Source of the DNA: Stutzerimonas stutzeri | Lineage (GTDB): Bacteria > Pseudomonadota > Gammaproteobacteria > Pseudomonadales > Pseudomonadaceae | Reading direction: 5' to 3' | Assembly: GCF_009789555.1 (NCBI RefSeq) | Contig: NZ_CP046902.1 | Coordinates: 2,992,001-3,056,000 of the forward strand | Length of the DNA: 64,000 bases | Part shown: positions 17,259-25,183 of the stretch, piece by piece | Position numbering within the stretch: position 1 is the first letter of the stretch | Layout: each line of letters starts with the position of its first letter | The notes under the pieces: model-generated | The model's input: only the letters and a program-made list of their open reading frames with translations | Told to the model about the DNA's origin: nothing | Database searches by the model: none | Program-made: the position numbers and the translations under genes

Positions 17259-18044
17259 TTACTCCCCGCGGTAGGTGGGTTTGCGCTTTTCGAAAAAGGC
17301 GGCGGCGCCTTCCTTCTGATCAGCGGAATCGAACAGTAGCTGGAACGCCTTGCGCTCCAGGGTCAGCGCGCTGTCCAGTGGCAGATCGGCGCCGGCCAGC
17401 ATCACTTCCTTGATTTGTTGCACAGCCAGTGGCGGTAGCGCGGCGATTTCGCTGGCCAGGGCCAAGGCGCGCGAAAGGGTCTGATCGTCCGGCACCACTT
17501 CGCTGACCATTCCGATGGCCAACGCCTCGGGCGCCTTTACCATGCAGCCGGTCAGCGCGATGCGCATGGCCTGGAACTTGCCGACCGCGCGAATCAAACG
17601 CTGAGTGCCGCCGGCACCGGGCATTAAACCGAGTTTGACTTCCGGCTGACCGAAACGGGCCGACTCCCCGGCCACGATGATGTCGCAGTGCATCGCCAGT
17701 TCGCAGCCACCACCCAGGGCGAAGCCATTAACGGCGGCGATGACCGGCTTCGGACAGCGGGCAATCGGATCCCATAGCAGCTCGGTATGACGGCCATACA
17801 TCTCGATCGGCGAGGCGCTGGCAAACTCCTTGATATCCGCACCTGCGACGAAGAACTGCTCACCACCGGTAAGCACGACGGCGCGAATATCGTCACGCCG
17901 GGCGAGCGTGCGGAAGTGCTCAGCCAACTGATGACGCACGCTCGCATTGAGCGCGTTCTTGGCTTCGGGACGGCTGATACGCACGACGGCGACACCGTCA
18001 TGGGGATACTCCAGCAGTACGACTGGATCGAGTGGTTGGCTCAT
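17259..18044 (-). CDS. Enoyl-CoA hydratase/isomerase (crotonase family)
   Basis: Crotonase-fold hydratase of 261 residues that would add water to 2,3-didehydroadipyl-CoA. The oxyanion-hole segments are GGEQFFVAGADIKEF and VNGFALGGGCELAMHCD, and the catalytic glutamate region is FGQPEVKLGLMPGAGGTQRL, with both glutamates of active hydratases present. The C terminus FFEKRKPTYRGE is typical. The start at 18044 has a GGAG box 5 bases upstream; an in-frame extension to 18224 crosses the regulator's operator region and is rejected. It is the first gene of the minus-strand beta-oxidation operon, divergent from the IclR regulator. Confidence 0.92.
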   Translation of the reverse strand: MSQPLDPVVLLEYPHDGVAVVRISRPEAKNALNASVRHQLAEHFRTLARRDDIRAVVLTGGEQFFVAGADIKEFASASPIEMYGRHTELLWDPIARCPKPVIAAVNGFALGGGCELAMHCDIIVAGESARFGQPEVKLGLMPGAGGTQRLIRAVGKFQAMRIALTGCMVKAPEALAIGMVSEVVPDDQTLSRALALASEIAALPPLAVQQIKEVMLAGADLPLDSALTLERKAFQLLFDSADQKEGAAAFFEKRKPTYRGE

Positions 18045-18073
18045 CTCTGCTCCGCTATTGGTCACGCAGATAT

Positions 18074-18098
18074 GTCTGCTATGCGAAACTGCATTTCG
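18074..18098. promoter_or_regulatory. Candidate IclR operator, copy 1
   Basis: 25-bp element whose core CGAAACTGCATTTCG is a perfect inverted repeat with 5-bp arms. It shares 19 of 25 bases with a second copy at 18237-18261. It lies just upstream of the enoyl-CoA hydratase start, where a regulator would control the beta-oxidation operon. Confidence 0.55.
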
Positions 18099-18236
18099 CT
18101 TTTTCGTGGGGCGATAGGTTTTAACGTTGTTTTCTTTAAATGTCACCCCCCTGACATACGACTTTTGTCGAAGGAACCGTCGCGATAGCGGTCTATACCG
18201 AAAATAAACGTTCAGGCAAAGCAACCCTTGCCGACT

Positions 18237-18261
18237 GTCCGCTATGCGGAATACAATTTCG
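18237..18261. promoter_or_regulatory. Candidate IclR operator, copy 2
   Basis: Second copy of the element at 18074-18098, core CGGAATACAATTTCG, 35 bases before the IclR gene. One copy beside each divergent gene suggests joint control of the catabolic operon and autoregulation. Confidence 0.55.
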
Positions 18262-18295
18262 AAAAACTTGATTTTATAAAAAACGAGGCTCTACC

Positions 18296-19144
18296 ATGCA
18301 ACGCAGGATTAAGGATCGGTCCCCGGATCAGGACTCGCTTTTAGAGACCGAACGGGTTCTGCTCGATCCGATATCGGCTCTCGATGAGGAGGAAAAGGAC
18401 CGCCAGTTCGTCACCGCGCTGGCCCGGGGCCTGGAGTTGCTGCGCTGTTTCAGCCCGCGCGAAAGCGTGTTGAGCAATCAGGAGCTGGCCCGCAAGGCCA
18501 ACCTGCCTCGGCCGACCGTCAGCCGGTTGACTCACACGCTGACGCGCCTGGGTTATTTGAAGCAACTGCCCCAAGGCAAATACCAGCTGGACGTCGGTGT
18601 GATGTCGTTTGGCTACGGGATGCTCTCCAATCTGTCGATTCGGGCTGTAGCGCATCCTCTAATGGAACAGTTGGCCAACCACGCAAATGCGGCGGTGGCG
18701 ATGGCGGCCCGGGACCGGCTGCAGATGGTTTATCTGGACGTGGTGCACGGCCAGGGCAACCTCACGATGCGGCGCCAAGTGGGTACCCATCTGCCTTTGC
18801 ATCTGAGCGCTGCGGGACGTGCCTGCCTGGCTGGGCTGCCGGAAAATGAGTGCGATTTTCTACTGGACCGTATTCGCACCCGGCATCCCGAGGACTGGCC
18901 CAAGCTCCGCAAAGGCCTGGAAAAGGCCTTCCGGGACTACGCCGACTACGGCTACTGCCTGTCGATCGGCGAGTGGCACCGGGACGTGAATGCAGTTGCA
19001 GTGCCCATGACGCATGCGCAGCACGGGCTGCTGGCATTCAACTGCGGCGGCCCGAGTTTTCAGCTCTCGCGCGAAAAGCTGGAAGAGGACATCGGACCGC
19101 GGCTGGTCCACATGGTTAGCAACATCGAGGCCAGCACCCGCTGA
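18296..19144 (+). CDS. IclR-family transcriptional regulator of the dicarboxylate beta-oxidation cluster
   Basis: 282-residue IclR-type regulator. An ~40-residue charged leader is followed by the winged helix (FVTALARGLELLRCF, LSNQELARKANLPRPTVSRLTHTL, GYLKQLPQGKYQLD), then the effector-binding GAF-like domain from about residue 110. The ARGL(E/A) opening of the HTH is shared with PcaR/PcaU-type regulators of beta-ketoadipate and dicarboxylate genes. A GAGG box lies 7 bases before the ATG. The gene is divergent from the hydratase operon and 65 bases ahead of the acyl-CoA dehydrogenase, with repeated operator-like elements between. Likely effector: an adipate-pathway intermediate (inference). 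Confidence 0.9.
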   Translation: MQRRIKDRSPDQDSLLETERVLLDPISALDEEEKDRQFVTALARGLELLRCFSPRESVLSNQELARKANLPRPTVSRLTHTLTRLGYLKQLPQGKYQLDVGVMSFGYGMLSNLSIRAVAHPLMEQLANHANAAVAMAARDRLQMVYLDVVHGQGNLTMRRQVGTHLPLHLSAAGRACLAGLPENECDFLLDRIRTRHPEDWPKLRKGLEKAFRDYADYGYCLSIGEWHRDVNAVAVPMTHAQHGLLAFNCGGPSFQLSREKLEEDIGPRLVHMVSNIEASTR

Positions 19145-19209
19145 TGAAGAAGCGGGTCGTGCCTCGTCGATATGACGCGTCCGACCATCGGACCCTCGAG
19201 GAGTAACAC

Positions 19210-20364
19210 ATGATCCGCGATCCGGAAACATTGCAAATCCTGCTGGATTCCATCCGCCAGTTCGTCAACGAAGCGTTGATCCCGCGCGAAAACGAAGTTG
19301 CCGAAACCGACTCGATGCCGGCGGACATCGTCGAGCAGATGAAGGAAATGGGCCTATTCGGCCTGACCATTCCCGAGGATTTCGGGGGGCTGGGCGTGAC
19401 CATGGAAGAGGAAGTGAACATTGCCTTCGAACTGGGCCGCACGTCCCCGGCGTTCCGCTCCTACATCGGCACCAACAACGGCATTGGCTCCATTGGAATC
19501 CTGCTCGACGGTACAGACGAGCAAAAAGCCAAGTACCTTCCCAAGCTGGCCGCTGGCGATTTCCTCAGCGCCTTCTGCCTAACCGAGCCGGACTCCGGCT
19601 CCGACGCCGCCTCGCTGAAGACCACCGCCGTTCGCGACGGTGATGTCTACGTCATCAACGGTACCAAGCGCTTTATCACCAATGCGCCGCATGCAGGCAT
19701 CTTCACCGTGATGGCTCGTACCAACCGCGAAATCAAGGGCGCCGGTGGCATCAGTTCGTTCATCGTCGAAGCCCAAACCCCAGGCGTCACGGTCGGCAAG
19801 CGGGATCAAAAGATGGGCCAAAAAGGCGCGCATACCGCCGACGTGATTTTCGAGAACGTTCGCGTGCCGGCCGAAAACCTGATCGGTGGCAAGGAAGGCG
19901 TCGGCTTCAAGACCGCCATGAAGGTGCTCGATAAAGGTCGTCTGCACATCGCCGCACTCTCCGTAGGCGCCGCCGAGCGCATGCTCGCCGACTCTCTGCA
20001 GTACGCCATCGAGCGCAAGCAGTTCGGCCAGCCCATCGCCGAATTCCAGCTGATCCAGGCCATGCTGGCCGACAGCAAGGCCGAGATTTACGCTGCGCGC
20101 TGCATGGTGCTGGATGCCGCGCGCAAGCGCGACGAAGGCCTGAACGTCAGCACCGAGGCATCCTGTGCCAAGATGTTCGCCACCGAGATGTGCGGCCGCG
20201 TGGCCGACCGAGGCGTGCAGATCCATGGTGGCGCCGGGTACGTCAGCGAATATGCCATCGAGCGATTCTACCGCGACGTGCGCCTGTTCCGCCTGTACGA
20301 GGGCACCACTCAGATCCAGCAAATAATCATCGCCCGCAACATGATCCGCGAAGCACAGCGTTAA
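19210..20364 (+). CDS. Acyl-CoA dehydrogenase (candidate adipyl-CoA dehydrogenase)
   Basis: FAD enzyme of 384 residues making the 2,3-enoyl-CoA and passing electrons to ETF. The usual three domains are visible: helical N-terminal part, middle beta domain with FCLTEPDSGSDAASLKT and FITNAPHAG, and C-terminal helical domain with ERKQFGQPIAEFQLIQAMLAD and RLYEGTTQIQQIIIARNMI. The glutamate in YEGT is the catalytic base position of the short/medium-chain class. GAGGAG precedes the start. It follows the IclR gene on the same strand, while hydratase, dehydrogenase, thiolase and CoA-transferase lie divergently, so it completes a beta-oxidation set like DcaA of adipate degradation. Confidence 0.9.
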   Translation: MIRDPETLQILLDSIRQFVNEALIPRENEVAETDSMPADIVEQMKEMGLFGLTIPEDFGGLGVTMEEEVNIAFELGRTSPAFRSYIGTNNGIGSIGILLDGTDEQKAKYLPKLAAGDFLSAFCLTEPDSGSDAASLKTTAVRDGDVYVINGTKRFITNAPHAGIFTVMARTNREIKGAGGISSFIVEAQTPGVTVGKRDQKMGQKGAHTADVIFENVRVPAENLIGGKEGVGFKTAMKVLDKGRLHIAALSVGAAERMLADSLQYAIERKQFGQPIAEFQLIQAMLADSKAEIYAARCMVLDAARKRDEGLNVSTEASCAKMFATEMCGRVADRGVQIHGGAGYVSEYAIERFYRDVRLFRLYEGTTQIQQIIIARNMIREAQR

Positions 20365-20394
20365 CGCAGTGCAAGGGAACGTCGAGTGTGCTCT

Positions 20395-20440
20395 GGAGCG
20401 CTCTTGGTTATCGAGCAATCGTCGATAACCAAGGGCTCCC
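20395..20440. terminator. Strong bidirectional terminator-like hairpin
   Basis: Perfect 12-bp stem CTTGGTTATCGA / TCGATAACCAAG (20403-20414 and 20422-20433) with a 7-base loop. It is extended outward by GGAGC/GCTCC after a small interruption. It sits between the stop of the acyl-CoA dehydrogenase and the stop of a convergent LysR remnant. No T-run is present. Confidence 0.6.
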
Positions 20441-20457
20441 TACCTGCGAACAGCTGA

Positions 20458-20660
20458 TTACCGCTGTGTCTGCGACAGCGGGTCCGTTCCCTGCTTCTGA
20501 AACGCCGCAAGAAAGGCTTTCAAAGCGGGTGAGTTATTTTCCGGATGCCAGGCCAGAGCTAGCTCAAGCAGTGGCGTCTCTTCAACCAGCGGTATGGCTG
20601 TCGCACCGTGCGGGAGCGAGCGGATATAGGTTCCGGGGTTCGCTGAACTGCGGCTTCGGT
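20458..20660 (-). pseudogene. C-terminal remnant of a LysR-family regulator
   Basis: On the minus strand about 65 codons read through to TAA at 20458-20460. They end in a segment with ATAIPLVEETPLLELALAW and ALKAFLAAFQKQ, which is the typical last strand and helix of a LysR effector-binding domain. A stop codon lies just upstream in frame, and no DNA-binding domain is found. The rest of the gene has been lost, so this is a truncated relic at the right edge of the dicarboxylate cluster. Confidence 0.55.
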
Positions 20661-20883
20661 TAGTTCATGCATGGCATGGGAGCCGCCGCGCGACGAGCGA
20701 TACTTTAGCAGGCTGATCCGGTAACGATGATTGTCTTCGCCTACCGCAGTTCATCTACCTTAACGAAAACCGTTAGCGCCTTATCTGGACCCTGCGACGA
20801 GGACACCAAATTTGTCGGGCCGGATAAGTAACAGGTGTACAGGCGTCAAGGTCTCTATTTCAAATGATGGCGGCATCTCGAAC

Positions 20884-21409
20884 ATGGAAGCGAGTATCAA
20901 GCCGTAGTTGGTCGAGGCCATGAAGCACGACTACGACCTGCTGAAAAAAAGACATGGATATCACCGATCTGGTTTTCGCCGCCTGGATCAGCGAATCCTA
21001 CCTCAAGCGCGCGTACGCAGCATCTGACCTGGACTACGAGGCAGTGCAAACCATAGTCAGCCGGCTCCACGCGCCTCCCGGTCGTAATCCCGCTGAGATC
21101 TGTTGCGCCGCTAAAGGCAGCGTGGCCTTGGACAGCACCGCGGACATACTCGCCGCCGAAGCAAAGGCCACAGCCGACGGCTCTGCCATCTACGTCATCT
21201 ACGACCACGTCAACCTCACCGGGCTGAAGCTGTTCGACAAAGATCAAGCACCCGAGCGAACAGCGAGCCCGCAACTTTTGTTCTCGCTACCAATGCAAGT
21301 TAGGGCTCTAGCGCCAAAGCTGAGCGTGATGGATGAGCTACCAACCCGTTTCAAATCAAAGGGGCAGCTTTCGGCCCAGAAGCGGTCGGTCGACTTCCTC
21401 GTATATTGA
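20884..21409 (+). pseudogene. Possible C-terminal remnant of an ABC transporter substrate-binding protein, frameshifted
   Basis: Around 20884-20947 the plus strand reads MEASIKP, a stop, then LVEAMKHDYDLLKK. A run of seven A bases then shifts the frame, and reading continues as DITDLVFAAWISESYLKRAY and on to a stop at 21409. The joined segment resembles the C-terminal end of sulfonate/nitrate-type periplasmic binding proteins as I remember them. The later part (AIYVIYDHVNLTGLKLF) is not recognised. With a stop and a frameshift it cannot be functional. The resemblance is from memory and weak. Confidence 0.3.
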
Positions 21410-21885
21410 TGCCATTCAAGTCATCGAAAGCTTCTGCTCTATCTGGTCGGGACAAATATAAGCCGAGGGTGCCGCGTATTCCTGGATCCGACAAGGTTGC
21501 TTCAAAGCCGCGAAATCAGCTCGAATCCTTGCATCACCGGAACGCTTGCTTCTGCATTCGTGGAGAAAGTCACCCAGCTTTGCCTGTGACGGCGCCTGGT
21601 TGCATCTGTACGGGCTAGCCGGTTTCGTGCAGAGGGAGATGTAGGGACCCCTTCGACCGGAAAATACTGCTCTCGTCGGAGGCGGTCCGCGCGGCTGGTT
21701 GAGGCATATGCGGGAAACAGCTGGCTGAGCATCGTCCTAGTAGGCACAAATGATGAGTGCCGCTACCCTTCTCAACCGCCTCGGCAGCTGTGCACTGCGC
21801 GGGCATAAAAGGCGGCTCAGGGTGTGTTGCGCTCAGGACTACGGCTCGCGGGGCGCGCCACATGATCAGTGCGGATGTCCTGACT
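21410..21885. other. Intergenic stretch without recognisable gene
   Basis: Between the decayed binding-protein remnant and the convergent MFS gene. Short open frames exist on both strands but none has a ribosome site or recognisable sequence. Probably decayed DNA. Confidence 0.5.
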
Positions 21886-23178
21886 TCACGCTCTTGCTAC
21901 AGCCAATGGCTGCGCCAACCTGAAACCTGGTAATGGCAGCTTAAGCGAGACCACTGCAGCGAACATGAGCAGCACGCCGGAACTGCCAAAAGCGACCCAG
22001 TGCGTACCGAAGTGCTCATACCCCCACCCGCCAAGCCATGAGCTGATCATCGCTCCCACCTGATGGCCCAGGTAAGCGGTTCCATACATAACCCCAACCA
22101 GCCGCACGCCATATACATCCGCAAGGATGGCCGACGAGGTTGCAATACTGCCCGCCCAGACTATCCCACCAATGGTGGCTGCGATGTACAGCTCCCAGTG
22201 AGTACCGACCAGCAGAAGCGCGAAGAAACCCAACCCCCGAATGAAGTAGATGGCGGCCAGAATATTTCTACGCGGCACTCGATCGGACAATCGGCCAAGC
22301 ACCAAAGTCCCGGCAATCGCCACTAGGCCGATCAGGCCGATGCCGTAGGAGCTGGTCATGGCATCGAAGCCGTGATCCATCAGCATGGGCACGCCATGTG
22401 TACCCAATAGATTCATGCTGTATCCGCACGCGAACAGGCCGAACACAATCTTCCAGAACGGAGACGTATGCATGGCGGCATTCAATGTAAGTCCACTCGC
22501 CGCAGCGTCATTGGCGGAGGCCGGGGAACCCGCTTTGGCCGGTAGCAGATCCGAGTTCTGTGGCACTTCATCGCGAATGATGAATAACGCCGCCGGTACG
22601 GTTATCAACACGAATGCAACAGCAAAGGAGACGAGACTGGTTTGCCAGTTATATGACTCGATTGACAGTGTCAGCAATGGTGTAACGACCGCCATGCCTG
22701 CCATCGATCCAGTGGACAGGAAGAACAAAGCCATACCACGCTGCCGAGTAAACCAGCGACTAATAACAGGTGTAAGGGCTACGGGGCTGGTGAACGCAAG
22801 ACCAATGGACAACAGCACACCGAACGAAAGGAGAAAGGTGAATGGGGTGCGCGCAACAACCGTCCAGGCCGTTGCGCCTACGACGATTGCTGTGCCAAGT
22901 AACAGTACGCGGCGCGTTCCAATGCGCCCAACGAGATAGCCAGCCAGAGGCATCGCAAGTCCATAGAACAGCATGCCAATCCCGACGATGGTCGCGAGAA
23001 GACTGCGGCTAAACCCCAGGTCTTCCGCCATCGGCAAAAAGAACGGGCCGATGCCGAGGCGCATCCCAACGGTCAGCAAGGTGAGGAGCGTGGCGGCCGC
23101 AACGATGTTCCATCCGTGATACCAGTTACGTTCCCAGAGTGATGACAAAATCTGTCGCAATCCTGGCTTTGATTTCAT
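21886..23178 (-). CDS. MFS transporter (monocarboxylate/oxalate-formate antiporter-like)
   Basis: 12-helix major facilitator of 430 residues in the inner membrane. Visible are GWNIVAAATLLTLLTVGMRLGIGPFFLPMAEDLG-type first helices (short excerpt GIGPFFLPMAEDLGFSRS), the loop motif GYLVGRIGTRRVLLLG, a central hydrophilic loop (residues ~200-230), and the second-half loop GRLSDRVPRRNILA. The overall pattern is that of the OFA/monocarboxylate branch, which moves small organic acids. GAGGAG lies 7 bases before the ATG. It is last in the minus-strand run of block C, but a perfect hairpin at 23289-23323 separates it from the acyl-CoA dehydrogenase, so it may be transcribed on its own. The substrate is unknown. 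Confidence 0.85.
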   Translation of the reverse strand: MKSKPGLRQILSSLWERNWYHGWNIVAAATLLTLLTVGMRLGIGPFFLPMAEDLGFSRSLLATIVGIGMLFYGLAMPLAGYLVGRIGTRRVLLLGTAIVVGATAWTVVARTPFTFLLSFGVLLSIGLAFTSPVALTPVISRWFTRQRGMALFFLSTGSMAGMAVVTPLLTLSIESYNWQTSLVSFAVAFVLITVPAALFIIRDEVPQNSDLLPAKAGSPASANDAAASGLTLNAAMHTSPFWKIVFGLFACGYSMNLLGTHGVPMLMDHGFDAMTSSYGIGLIGLVAIAGTLVLGRLSDRVPRRNILAAIYFIRGLGFFALLLVGTHWELYIAATIGGIVWAGSIATSSAILADVYGVRLVGVMYGTAYLGHQVGAMISSWLGGWGYEHFGTHWVAFGSSGVLLMFAAVVSLKLPLPGFRLAQPLAVARA

Positions 23179-23288
23179 CGAACGCTCCTCGAGTAAGTAG
23201 ATGACCGCCTTAGCCGCTCAAGTACGTCGTGGCTACGCGATAGGTATGTCTAGTGTCCGTTTCTGGTATGCAAACTACGGTTTGAACC

Positions 23289-23323
23289 GGCCAGGCAGTG
23301 GTCATCAATGCCACTGCCTGGCC
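23289..23323. terminator. Perfect 13-bp hairpin upstream of the MFS gene
   Basis: GGCCAGGCAGTGG and CCACTGCCTGGCC pair perfectly around a 9-base loop. It lies in the 261-base gap between the acyl-CoA dehydrogenase stop (23440) and the MFS start (23178), 117 bases past the stop. Likely terminates the long minus-strand operon; a T-run is absent. Confidence 0.55.
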
Positions 23324-23439
23324 CTATCACTGATGTCCCGCTTTCATCCGTAACATATAGCTTGGCGCGCCGCTCCAGCGCTTTGCGCTCTACACGGATG
23401 TACCGATGACGGCGCCCTGCGGTCGCGTCCACGCTACGT

Positions 23440-25170
23440 TCAGTATGGCAACAGCGAATTGGCCTCATCCTCTGTAATCTCGGCCTCAGCCGCTATTTGC
23501 GCAATGACGGCTTGGCGACGCGCAGCATCGGGCGAAGCCAACGGGTCTGTTGGAAGCAGCTTATGGATCAAGACCAGATAGGCGAGCCCCAGGCGACGGT
23601 AGTCCTGACATTGAACCGCCTCCCACATCATGAAGACTGCACTAGCCAGGTTGTACAAGGCGGTTGCAGCGCGGCGGATATCGGCAGACATATCAGCGCG
23701 AGCCACACCCTCGACCGCGGCTATGGTGCGATCGAGAAGCTCCGACGCGAGGTTCATCCCCTCTTTCGGCAGCCGTGAAGAGCATTCTGCGAGCAGGCTG
23801 GAAAGGTGCTCGCAGAGAGGCATCAGCGCTTCATCGCGAACGGAGGCTCGAACGACGTCGAGCGCGACGATGTTGCTGGTACCTTCCCAGATCGAGCCAA
23901 GGTGGGCGTCGCGCAGGATACGGGCATCGCTCCACTCTTCGATGTAACCGAGCCCTCCCCTGAGCTCCATGGCGTCGCCTGCTACCTTGCGGGCGTCGCG
24001 GCACGCCCTGAACTTGATCAGAGGTGTCAGTATCCGCAAGCATTTCTGGGCGCGCGAGTCCCCGGCGTCTGCCTTGGCCAGCAAGGTCGCGGTTTGCATG
24101 AACATGGAGCGCGCTTGCTCGGTCGGCAGGCTCATCTTGATCAATTGCCGCTGAACGAGTGGCATGTCGACAAGGCGCCTACCGAATGCCCGACGGGAAC
24201 GGGCGATGAATACCGATTCAGTCAGGGCGCGACGCATCAACCCGGCCGAACGAACCCCGTTGGACAATCGGGACATATTGACCATATCGGCCATCTGCTG
24301 GAAACCGCGGCCAATTTCACCAATCAGAAAAGCGGTCGCCCCTTCCAGAGTGATCTCACCGCTGGCCATTGAGCGCGTGCCCAACTTGTCTTTGAGGCGG
24401 ACGATCCGGTAGGCATTCGGAGAACCATCGGCCTGAACCCGGGGAAGCAGGAACAGGCTGACGCCTTTCATGCCCTCGGGAGCATTCTTGGGCCGAGCCA
24501 ATACCATTGCGAGATCTGCGTCCGGATTGGAGCAGAACCACTTTTCACCAGAGAGTTTCCATTGGCCCTGCTCGTACCTGGCGGTTGTCGAGATCGCCGA
24601 TATGTCCGAGCCGGCTTCACGCTCGGTCATGAACATCGCTCCCTGAAATAGCCCGCTCAGTTCCCTAGCGGTCAGCGCCGGTAGATAACGCGCAATGAGC
24701 TCGGGATCACCGAACTTTCGCAACGTTCTGGTCAGCGAGTCGGTCATGCTGACGGGACAGCACAAACCAAACTCGGCTTGCACGAACAGATAAGTTAACG
24801 CGTATTTGACCAACGGCGAGGGCGCATCCTTCGTATGGCTCATCGCTGCTAGCCCTAGCTCAGCAAACGCCACCTGCTCCAATGCAACATAGTCCGGGTG
24901 TTTGCGGACCTCCTGAAGGTCATCCCCCCGTCGGTTGCGATGCTGCAGCACCGGCGGGTTTTGATCCGCTGAGAGTGCAAGCTCGTCAAGCTCCCCCCCT
25001 GCACGAGCCCCCAACCGCTCCATGACCGGACGCCATTGTTCGAACTCAGATTCCGTAAGGTAGACGGCGAGTAACCGGCCCAGCGCGGGATCAACTGTGT
25101 AAAGGTTGAGCCCGCGGCTGTCCGGAATGTTCGCCTGAGGGATTGGTACAGCGCTATCTAGTCTGGTCAT
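23440..25170 (-). CDS. Large acyl-CoA dehydrogenase (AidB/ACAD C-terminal-extended type)
   Basis: 576 residues from the ATG at 25170, which has a GGAGG box 5 bases upstream. The family core is present: MTEREAGSDISAI (substrate/FAD region), GEKWFCSNPDADLAMVLAR, RRAFGRRLVDMPLVQRQLI, and GSIWEGTSNIVALDVVR. Beyond it runs a helical extension of more than 100 residues, as in the AidB-like and PhlG-size acyl-CoA dehydrogenases rather than the 380-residue type. The acidic residue in the IWEGT segment is where the catalytic base can lie. It is 13 bases after the TRAP permease and so coupled to import. It probably performs an alpha,beta-desaturation of the imported acid's CoA ester; the substrate is unknown. 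Confidence 0.85.
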   Translation of the reverse strand: MTRLDSAVPIPQANIPDSRGLNLYTVDPALGRLLAVYLTESEFEQWRPVMERLGARAGGELDELALSADQNPPVLQHRNRRGDDLQEVRKHPDYVALEQVAFAELGLAAMSHTKDAPSPLVKYALTYLFVQAEFGLCCPVSMTDSLTRTLRKFGDPELIARYLPALTARELSGLFQGAMFMTEREAGSDISAISTTARYEQGQWKLSGEKWFCSNPDADLAMVLARPKNAPEGMKGVSLFLLPRVQADGSPNAYRIVRLKDKLGTRSMASGEITLEGATAFLIGEIGRGFQQMADMVNMSRLSNGVRSAGLMRRALTESVFIARSRRAFGRRLVDMPLVQRQLIKMSLPTEQARSMFMQTATLLAKADAGDSRAQKCLRILTPLIKFRACRDARKVAGDAMELRGGLGYIEEWSDARILRDAHLGSIWEGTSNIVALDVVRASVRDEALMPLCEHLSSLLAECSSRLPKEGMNLASELLDRTIAAVEGVARADMSADIRRAATALYNLASAVFMMWEAVQCQDYRRLGLAYLVLIHKLLPTDPLASPDAARRQAVIAQIAAEAEITEDEANSLLPY

Positions 25171-25183
25171 GTTTGCCTCCGGC

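Noticed and set aside
18045..18224. N-terminal extension of the enoyl-CoA hydratase
   Set aside because: It would translate through the operator-like region; the ATG at 18044 has a GGAG box and the standard family start.
21502..21863. Minus-strand frames of about 80 codons before the MFS gene
   Set aside because: No ribosome site and compositionally random sequence; not called as genes.
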